Origin: Hypericum androsaemum
Lineage: Eukaryota; Streptophyta; Magnoliopsida; Malpighiales; Hypericaceae
Assembly (NCBI GenBank): GCA_963995505.1
Contig: OZ023194.1
Span: 15,930,428-15,994,427, forward strand
DNA length: 64,000 nt
Direction: 5' to 3'
Shown piece after piece: positions 55,620 through 64,000 of this stretch (position 1 is its first letter; the number at the start of each line of letters is the position of its first letter). The translations under genes were made by a program, and so were the position numbers. Under the pieces are notes generated by a model, which did no database searches, was not told the origin of the DNA, and was given only the letters and a program-made list of their open reading frames with translations.

Positions 55620-55913
55620 TTAGTAATAGGGCAAATTATTCTCATGTCCCTGTTTATAGTTTTATTACTCACAGGTCCCTAACTTTCAAAAATAGTGTAT
55701 GAGATCCCTATTTTTTAAGAAAATATTGGTCTGAGGTCTCTAGTCACGGGATCAATTTTCTTAAAAATCTCTCGAGAAAATATTAGATCCGGTGACTAGG
55801 GACCTCAGACCAATATTTTCTTAAAAAGTAGGGACCTTATGCACTATTTCCAAAAGCCTGCAAGTAATAAAACAATAAATCAAGGACCTGAGAGTAATTT
55901 ACCCTTAATAATA
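55620..55913. mobile_element. MULE-type MITE, 276 bp
   Basis: The element is 55,629-55,904. Ends are GGGCAAATTATTCTC and inverse GGGTAAATTACTCTC. The 9-bp duplications TTAGTAATA (55,620-55,628) and TTAATAATA (55,905-55,913) differ at one base. The arms are inverted over most of the length (GGTCTGAGGTCTCTAGTCAC / GTGACTAGGGACCTCAGACC), so the whole element can fold on itself. Same terminus family as the elements at 1872 and 30,133. Confidence 0.9.
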
Positions 55914-57764
55914 TCGTTGGTATATGGAAAAAATATAGTTTAGAGAATATATAAGGGAGGTTTACATTTTTTTTCAAAAATATTAAAATTGAGTTTTTGA
56001 GTAATAAATATGTAATATCAAAAAATTACTTTTTCTGATTCCCAAATTTTTTTTTTACTTTGTCTATATTTAACTTACCTAAAATTTCAGCTTATAAAAT
56101 TATTAAAATGACGTACTCGATTGTGATATTATTTTTTACAATAAGATTTGTGATCACAATGACCATTTGAAGATAACTCAAAAAATGAATGATGATGTAA
56201 ATTTTATCAAATAATCAAGTGAGCAATAGTATATTAAAAGTATTTTTCGCATTCATAAAGTATGTACAAATATAAATATTTATTAAAAAATATCACTTTA
56301 TATGAAATTGGGATAAAAAATATTATTAAAATTTAAAATTGGTCCCGCCCAAGACCGCGACATTTAATCAGTTTAGAGATTATTAATAATTGGACAAGTT
56401 GGAAGAGTAAGCTTCGGTTTTTAGAAAGGTATATAAATTATGACGTTAACTATGCTGCGATGCCATTGAGATTGGCGTAGTGGTTACTAATTGGATTAGG
56501 TATTCATTTTTGTGTGTATGAACGATTATGGTCTAGCCGAGCACTAGTATGTAGCAGTAGAGTTACGGATGAGTCAAACACTAGTATGTAGCAGTAGAGT
56601 AAAGGATGAGATGAGTCGTTCCTTGTGTTTATTATTTAAAACTTGTGTATCTTTGTGTTTTGCCTTTTGAAACTGATACGTCGTTGACATTTTAATCACA
56701 TGTTTGCAACCGCAAGCTCCTTCGCCTATCGATGATTTGGTCCTAGCCGATTTGGAGGAAAAAGACGTGACTTTGCCACTGGTGTTGTCTACTCCACGAT
56801 TACAATAATGGTCGGCCTCAACCCTTATGGCAAATATGGTCCAGGTCTAGAAGGGTTTGGCAAAATCTTAAACTGGTCATTGAATATTACTCGTGACTCA
56901 TGCGATTTTGGTGTAAAATTGAATCGACAAACCGCTCGATCGATGATTTGATATTTTTGTGATATCGATTTGAGTCCGTTTGTTGCATGCGGCTACCATT
57001 AATGGGTCAAAGGAGGGGCTGACGCAACCCAAAATATGGCAGTCCTACCATCCTACCAATTAGGCAGCACAAGAGGGAGGGAGAGAGCGATGTAGAGTAG
57101 CGAAAGACGAGTGAGAGATTGAACTTTTTTTTTAGTTTTTAATTTCTTTTTACTTTTCTAAAAATTGTCAAATTTGTAATATTAGTGCAGAGTGAGAGAA
57201 TGTGAATTTATACTTGGACACGATCTCACAAAAATAGTCACGGTTACTAATTGTTACTAAAAATAAGAATTTGGTAAATACGTATCATAAAAAAATATTA
57301 CAAGGGACTTAAGTGAAAATTTTCAGTTTTACTATTACGATTTCAGGTGAAAATAGCAATGCGATCCCCACGGTTTTCCCACTTATTCACGTAAGGAGGT
57401 GGGTGAACACAATTTGTACACCGATTGTGATTGTCATTCACGAGAATATCAAAATCTTATCATTTTTATGCATTTCTCAATCCGAATTCTAGAACAATAG
57501 ATCTACCAACACATTCTAGATTATTATCTATAAAAAAAAAAAAGGAGAACACAATAATACTACGCTTCGATACGAATGATGCATTTACATAAACAAATTC
57601 ACTAATTACATATACATAAGTTTACTTGTTGAAAGTTTGAATTCCAAAGATTGAACATATATATTTTGTAATTAACATTTTTTTCTCTAGAACACATTAT
57701 CCTACTATAATAAAGAAAATATCATTTTTTTGGTTTGGTGTGTCACCTAGAAATGTCTAAATTA
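55914..57764. other. AT-rich spacer
   Basis: No gene. CACTAGTATGTAGCAGTAGAGT occurs twice near 56,544 and 56,579 (35-bp period). TCCTACTATAATAAAGAAAA at 57,699, just left of the minisatellite, resembles the left end of some plant Helitrons, without a matching right end. Confidence 0.45.
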
Positions 57765-58906
57765 CCCCCAAACCTAAATCCCAAACCTAAAACTAAAATC
57801 CCAAACTCAAATTCAAAACCCAAAACCCAATACCCAAAACCCAAAACCACCGACCCCCAAATTACCGGACCACAGACCCCCGGACCAGACCAGCGGACCA
57901 TGGACCCTAGGACACCCGGACAACCGAACCACGGATCTCGGACCATCGAACTCCCAGACCGCAGACCACCGGACCCGGACCATCAGACCACCGAACCACG
58001 TACCATCGGACCCCGGACCACAGACCCTCAGACCACTGGACCACAGGACCGCCAGACCCTTGGACCACTGAACCACCGGACCCCCGGACCACCGAACCCC
58101 TAGACACGAACCATCGAATCCCAGGCCACCGAATCACCGGACCACAGACCCCTGGACCGACAGACCACGGACCCCCGAAACACAGGACCACCAGACTGTC
58201 GAACCCCAGACCACAGGACCACCAGACTGCCGAACCCTGGATTACCGGACTACTGACCACCGAACCCTAAACCCTAAACTCCAGACCACCAGACCCCCGG
58301 ACCACTGGACCTCCGGACCACCGGACTACTGATCCCCGGATCACGGACCCCCGAACCACAGGACCACTGAACCCAAAACTACGGACCCCCGGACCACCAA
58401 ACCCCTGGACTATCAAACCACGGACTCCTAGACCACGGACCACCGGACCATGGACCCATGGGACCCCCGGACCACTGGAACCCGAACCACTGAACTATGG
58501 ACCACGGACCCTCGGAACCCCAGACCATCGGACCCCAGACCCTCGGACTGCGAACTTCCGAACCACCGGACCACGGACCCTTGAACTACCAGACCCTCAG
58601 ACTACTAGACCCCGGATTACGGACCACCGAACTACGGACCCCTGAACCACTGACCATCGAACCACCGGACCACGGAACTCTCGGACCATCGGACCACTAG
58701 AACCCAGACCACCGAACTATGGACTATGGACTCCCGGACCACCGGACCCCCAGACCATCGAACCCCGGACCTCCGGACCGCGAACCACGGACCCTCGGAT
58801 CGCGAACCCCCGAACCAGCAGACCATGGACCCCCGAACTATCGGACCACAGACCCCCGACTACCGGACTCCCGAACCACCGGACCACGGACCCCCGGACC
58901 GCCGAA
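57765..58906. repeat. GGACC minisatellite, ~9-10 bp unit, T-poor on plus strand
   Basis: Begins with CCCAAACCTAAATCCC-type sequence, then about 1.06 kb of degenerate CGGACCACCGGACC units with GGACC spaced 8-10 bp. Plus-strand T is very rare. A CCCTAAACCCTAAA motif sits at 58,265-58,280. It ends sharply at 58,906 in an AT-rich run. Open frames across it (Pro/Thr-rich on plus, Gly/Trp/Val-rich on minus) are produced by the repeat. Confidence 0.93.
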
Positions 58907-61373
58907 TTTTTTTTATTGTCTCGTGATTAAATATTAGGTTGACAATTTAAGAATTCTTATGCATTGAATTTCATAGTAATGATATTTTTATCTGTCAATT
59001 CGTTTATATGATTGTTAATTGCACAGTTTGATCGCATAGAGCATCTGCCATTTATCTGTAGATAATAAATATACCTTGACATCAGAAATGAGATATATAT
59101 TCATAATTGTTCAAAAAAAATTATGTTACTATCAAAAGTGGGTTCCTAATATACGTATAGCATGTAAATGTAAATTCGATCAAACCACATCGTACTTGGT
59201 AAATTTTTAATCAAATTACTTTAGGAAAAAACCAACCTTGAGATTAAAAAGCGTAGATTAGTCACAAACATCCAATCACTTGCACTAGTGGGAGCATTGC
59301 ATTAGTCCCGGTAATTTCAATTTCCTGTGGATAGAACAGTGTCTATTTCCATTGATGATATCATGATTGCAAAGTTGGACAGAAAGATATATTTTCCATT
59401 TTGTAAGGATTAATTGAGCTAATGGATGTTAATGTACATAATCTAGCAAAGTTTAACGAGGGAGTATTAAGGAAATGTACGTAGTCTAGTCTTAGACAAG
59501 TTTTTGGCTCAACAAAACTCCCAAAGACAAATCTTTGACATTGAGAACAACTTTTGGGCTTGAAGGAGTAAAACTTCGTATGGTTATGCATTAGATTGGG
59601 AAATCAGATCAAAGTTCCCAAATACTAAACATAAGTCATTAAATCCTCCAACTTGTCCATTCCACTGCAAGGCAAATAGCGTGATTAATTTTTTCGAAAC
59701 AAGAAATGGCCATTGGCTTCTAATGCAAAAAAGAGAGAGTAGTGAATTCGTACGTACCTCTTTGGGAGCAATTTTCGGAGGAAAACAGTACTAGTAGAAC
59801 AAGATGTTCCACTATCATCTGTACCTCGATTTTCTTGAGCAAAGACACTACCTCTCGGGTATGATCGGTCACTCGAGTCCCGTTGTCAGATATATCATTT
59901 TATAAGAGTTTTACTATATGAGATTTACGATATTATTTTATAAGAGTTTTATTGTATGATTTATTTATTTTTCATCCGGACAGCTACTTTCTAAAAAAAG
60001 ATAGTAGTTTTGACATTGTTCATGTCTGACATGATAGCTTTCAACAATTTCCAATCACATTGTTAATATATAGTCGACATTCCTCAACTGGTTGGATTTG
60101 GGAGCAGGATGAGGAGGAACACGCATGCTTCTGTGGGTTTTGCCTTTGGTGTCAAATTCTTCTTAATGTTTTTTTTTGGAACGAACATCTTAATTCTTAA
60201 CAAGTATAATAATGTGATATAATGTTATTTTCTTAACGAATTCTGCTTTTGGTTAATAGAATAACGCATTTATTAGTTCATCGAATCTAAGTACTCATTA
60301 ATAAACTTGGATCTAGATTAACTTGCAAAAGTAGATTGAGCCTAGTTTTGGGGTGGACGTTCGAATCGATGATAAGTTGGCGGTTTGCCTTACCTACACT
60401 GACAATAATTACATGAACTAAAGAGAGACAATGGAGTTAGATTACGATATTCAATTAAGGAAAGTCTTGAAAATTCTCAGCCCACTAAACACCAACAAAC
60501 AGCAACGCTGGGATTCCTCTTGGTAAAAGATTCCGATTAATTCAGTCTAAAATTAAGCATTACAATATGTAGATGTGAGATTGAAAATTTAAAATTACAA
60601 ATTAGATGTCAGTATTACAGAAAATAAAAGGTCGATGCTTTGAACGATTGTTTCAATTGGTTGGGCAAGAGAAGGTAACAGCAAGAAGCAAACGCCAGTG
60701 GCTGCAATTTTATTTCTTTTAAGTAATGTCGTTCCCCTTCAAGGACAGTAATATTTTAAAAAGGCCAGCCTAAATAATCAAGGCTCATAAACTACAAACC
60801 ATGTAACAAAATATAGGCTAAAATTCTGCAATGGTAACACAACCTTAAGAACATCTTGTGATGGGAACCTACTGACGTCATTCCTTGCGGCAACCACTGG
60901 GATATTACACAAAATGAGAAAAGTATCCTCATTTTGGTGTTGACCGTCTGACCATATCCGCCAGTTTTTTCACTAAAGAATGGCTGTTGGAAGCCGTGGT
61001 TTGCCTTTACGAACGGGGATCGATGGCTGTTTTTCAGTTCAAAAATTAGTGTTCCCGAAAGCATTTTTTAAGCCATTCAAGAAACGGCTTCAGATTAGAA
61101 ATAAACGCCGCCGGATAATAATGATAGAAGAAAAAGCGTGTAATTGGTTTAAATAGTGGAACATGAAATGGGAAATATTTAATAGCTAATAATATTCCAC
61201 ATTAAAAACATTCTCCGGGTTAAAAATATTCCACATTATTTGAGTGTACGTTGGCTAACATGAAAGGTATGTAATATTACTTTGCTAGGCTGACAGGCAT
61301 TTCCTGGGTGAGAGGAAACAGCATGGGAGGTGCTTATTCTGCTACTCCAACTCAATAAGCGGGTTATCTTATT
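58907..61373. other. AT-rich spacer
   Basis: No coding family recognised on either strand in about 2.4 kb. Confidence 0.55.
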
Positions 61374-61586
61374 ATGGGTTTCTCAATGGCATTTCAAATG
61401 CTCGCTAAGGGACTTCCCAACGCTCTTCATGAGCTAGCAGAACCTACGACAGACAAGCTGCAAGAAATTCAAGTTAATGCCTTTGATCTGTGTGTTTGTT
61501 GGCTGACATTACCTACGCCGCATTTTTATGTGGATCAAGATCAATCCATAACGACTCCAAAGCAAACAAAGATTGCACATGCATGA
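61374..61586 (+). CDS. Hypothetical 70-codon frame
   Basis: ATG at 61,374 opens MGFSMAFQMLAKGLPNALHE, continuing LAEPTTDKLQEIQVNAF and ending after QTKIAHA. The first half looks protein-like, but no family or supporting context was found. Confidence 0.2.
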   Translation: MGFSMAFQMLAKGLPNALHELAEPTTDKLQEIQVNAFDLCVCWLTLPTPHFYVDQDQSITTPKQTKIAHA

Positions 61587-61629
61587 CAGTATTTCACTCC
61601 TCCCTTCTTTGGCATGAATCTATCAACCT

Positions 61630-62013
61630 CACTGTGTTTGTCCGGTCCGAAACTTGCAGGATGGAGTGAGTCTTCAAGGAAATGGGCTGGAAGGTGAAAA
61701 GTTTGGTGGCTTCAGATATGGGTGGAGGAATTATGAAAGGGGCGGTCAAAAGGTGTGGATTTGCAAACTGAAGCGGACTGTTTTTGGTCTGGCTTCCAAT
61801 GTGTTTAGTGGGCCGGGCCCTCATGAGTTCCCCTTGTAGTTTTACTCCATGGCTCTCACCAAGGGCTTAATCTCTCACTTTTCTTTCTTTTTTTAAGTAT
61901 AGAATGTAACTAGTATATGTGAATTTTACTAACCAATTCATTCATTGATTGAGTTTTTTCATGTTCACCACCTTTTCTTTTGTTAATAAAATCTATTTTT
62001 TCAAAAAAAAAAA
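61630..62013 (+). mobile_element. Possible 3' tail of a retroposed element
   Basis: Ends TTAATAAAATCTATTTTTTC followed by 12 A, typical of plant LINE 3' ends. AACCTCAC directly after the A-run (62,014-62,021) also occurs at 61,625-61,632 and could be a short target duplication. No RT or RNase H motif was read in the interior. Confidence 0.35.
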
Positions 62014-62021
62014 ACCTCACC

Positions 62022-63139
62022 GAGGATGGCGGAGTTGAAATTGGTAGACTCTTGCTGCCAGTGATAATCGTCTTCCTAATACCATCACCAATAAAAATTA
62101 TAAAAAAATTACCATTTACTGTTTGAATTACTACGTTATTTTTTTAAAATGACTATGGAGACTTACGTGAGAAGAGTTTTTGGAGATTCGAAAAGTTGAC
62201 GTAGTCGGTGACATTTGAGGCGAAAGATCTTATTCGAAAATTCCACAAAATAAAGCTCGTGTTGATAAAGATAATCCTTTGATAGTATCAGCATTATAAT
62301 TTTTCAGAAATACCTTGGTTCTCAGAGAATTTTGTATCATGCACATTTTTAGATCAGCGAGGAAATTATGAGTATAATTATGTAATTTTATGTTTCCAAG
62401 TTGTTCTTTTTTATCTAAATTAAATAGTTGATATTTGAAAAAAAATATTTACCTTGTATAATTAATCAAAACATGTACGAAATCCGGTCTAGACGTGTAC
62501 CGAAACAGTCATAAATAGGGGCATTTTAAAGTTAATTATCTCTGACGAAGCTACTATTGAGAGTTATGACATGTAGACTGACTATATTATAATGCAAGAA
62601 ATATAAAAATACATAAAAAGAACAACAACAAAAATACAAAGATAGGAGTTATATCATCAAAATCAACACAAACTACTAGGTGGTATATTTGGTAACTTTG
62701 GACACTTTGTTTATATTAATAGTTATTAAAGCTGAGATACCTTAAACCCTAAACCCTAATCTCCTCTTAAAAAAAGCGAAAGACATGACTGGAGCAATGC
62801 CAAAACAGACTGGAGCAATGCCAAAACAAACGTCAGTTAACACAAATTGAACCACACATGTGTGGAACAATAAGAAATTTCATAAAGAAAATAACTCTAG
62901 TTGGACAAATCCTAAGAAGAGTTAGCAGTTCGTGACGACAGTAACAAAACAACAAGAGTTACACTAAACACAAACATAAAATCAGGAAGTCGTGCTAATA
63001 CTACTCTCTCTCTTCCTATCCTGCGAATCGACGACTTTAATATGGTTGCTTCCTGTCCTGCTAATACTACTCTCTCTCTCTCTGCCCCTTTGCCTAATCA
63101 GGAAGTCCAGGCAGCCTAGAATCCTCAGTTTTAAGACTA
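62022..63139. other. Spacer with small repeats
   Basis: Contains AAACCCTAAACCCTAA (about 62,743-62,758, telomere-like). Also the 21-bp phrase GACTGGAGCAATGCCAAAAC twice (62,788 and 62,809) and two CTAATACTACTCTCTCTCTC stretches (62,995; 63,062). No gene. Confidence 0.55.
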
Positions 63140-63142
63140 TGT

Positions 63143-63670
63143 TTATTGGTGAGCGAAACCAATACGCTCACCAATAAACACTCACCAATAAACAAATAAT
63201 TTCTCTCTCATCAATATATAACTCAATCCAACTCAATATTTTTCTATTTTTATTAGTAATCATCTAATCTGCTCACCAAATAAATAAATAATTTTTCTTT
63301 CATCTACATATTATCTATAATCAATTTATGTTTACATATAAATTGTAATGAATATATAAAAATTATGCTTCCATAATTATAACAAGGAATAAAAATTATA
63401 ATAGAAATAATATAATTAAAGAATATAAATAGATTATGTAGTAAGAAAAGAGAAAAGTTTAGATTGTATAACAAAATATATCAATATTGAGCTCTATTTA
63501 TAGAGAATTGGAAAATATTAATTTTCATACTTTTAACCACACAAATAATATACACCGCTAACAAATAATATTGTATCATGTATTATTAATTAGATTAAGA
63601 TTACAAATTTTTTTTAATAAAAGGGGCGAGCAACGCTCGGCCAGCCGAGCCGCTCACCGCTCACCAATTA
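63143..63670. mobile_element. MITE with 10-bp TIR and TTA target duplication
   Basis: The element 63,146-63,667 begins TTGGTGAGCG and ends CGCTCACCAA. Both sides are flanked by TTA (63,143-63,145; 63,668-63,670), which suggests the PIF/Harbinger (Tourist) type. The left end holds a hairpin (63,140-63,155 with 63,165-63,180, 16-bp perfect arms) followed by a third CTCACCAATAAACA. Internal sequence relates to the repeats at 22,640-23,190. Confidence 0.7.
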
Positions 63671-64000
63671 ATTTTCTTTTTTTTAAATACTTTTCAGTTT
63701 GTCTTTTTGCGGGTGATCGTTCTTGGTCTAAGAACCCCGACCGGTAAGAGAGATTTATCTTCTTTCTGGTCAAATTATTTTGAATCTAAATTAGTTAATA
63801 AGATAAATATACAAACAAAAGTGTCATCAGGTGACAAAAAAAATATTATTGTGACCGACGAAATTTAATAAAACTTCAAGAGAGAATAAGTAAAGAATGC
63901 AGAACCAATAAAAAATTAAATCATGAAAATTTTAACTGTAAAATGTGCTAAATTATATATGTTTTTTTTTGGGTGAAATGCTAAATTATATATGTTGTGA
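63671..64000. other. AT-rich spacer to window end
   Basis: No feature beyond a repeated TGCTAAATTATATATG phrase (about 63,947 and 63,979). Confidence 0.5.

Noticed and set aside
57735..58937. Proline/threonine-rich frames across the GGACC repeat, and Gly/Trp-rich frames on the other strand
   Set aside because: All frames stay open because T is nearly absent; residues follow the repeat unit. No start context or family.
57699..58937. Helitron with the minisatellite as cargo
   Set aside because: The left side resembles a Helitron start, but no CTRR end with a hairpin was found on the right; kept only as a remark.
60792..61064. 90-codon minus frame
   Set aside because: No motif or composition signal; consistent with chance.
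1..64000. tRNA, rRNA, CRISPR arrays, bacterial promoters or operons
   Set aside because: None seen on either strand; the window is eukaryotic plant DNA. PBS sequences that complement initiator tRNA are not tRNA genes.

Overview
This is nuclear DNA of a flowering plant, most likely a woody eudicot. The evidence is spliced plant genes with GT-AG introns, plant-only families (trichome-birefringence-like acetyltransferase, callose synthase, Dof, B-box, AHL, BIG GRAIN-like), AT-rich spacers, plant L1 LINEs, Ty1-Copia elements, MULEs and CCCTAAA-type motifs. The species cannot be told from the sequence. No gene in the window is demonstrably intact. The best candidates for living coding sequence are an F-box gene cut by the left edge and two small unidentified frames. 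Nearly everything else is transposable elements or decayed host genes.

Layout. 1-5.7 kb: partial F-box gene (minus), a truncated TBL gene (two exons), then a 2.6-kb terminal-inverted-repeat element that carries a CONSTANS-like B-box fragment and is itself interrupted by a second MULE with a perfect 9-bp target duplication. 5.7-8.1 kb: a 5'-truncated L1 LINE with a perfect 16-bp target-site duplication. 8.1-17.3 kb: a nearly complete but decayed minus-strand L1 LINE (DUF4283/zinc-knuckle ORF1, endonuclease, RT, RNase H), split by a 2.5-kb Copia element that retains only gag and protease and has a 5-bp target duplication. 17.5-21.6 kb: a minus-strand mosaic of coiled-coil, kinesin-7 and Dof-like pieces with a ~780-bp direct duplication. 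24.1-25.6 kb: a Pack-MULE with ~220-bp TIRs and a perfect 9-bp duplication, carrying a UDP-glycosyltransferase piece. 28.3-29.5 kb: BIG GRAIN-like and prohibitin-like fragments next to a lone MULE-like end. 30-32.8 kb: a MITE, a small unidentified two-exon frame and a 440-bp minisatellite.

33-47 kb: three decayed relics of AT-hook nuclear-localized (AHL/PPC) genes in related tandem units. The second unit was split by a full-length 8.5-kb Copia element (36,703-45,167; LTRs, PBS, PPT, 5-bp duplication). That element has G-box-rich LTRs, a 2.1-kb leader with an unrecognised 157-codon frame, and splice-like signals that could generate different mRNAs. Its gag frame is open, but pol carries a frame break and an amber codon. 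47.3-52.2 kb: a callose-synthase pseudogene that keeps its exon-intron structure but has lost the central catalytic region. 54.7-55.4 kb: a frameshifted second F-box gene. 55.6-64 kb: a MITE, a ~1.1-kb T-poor GGACC minisatellite, AT-rich spacer, a possible LINE tail and a TTA-flanked MITE.

Together the window records successive nested insertions and repeated capture of host gene fragments by MULE-type elements, on top of local tandem duplication and decay. All family names come from reading motifs by eye; no alignment or database search was run.
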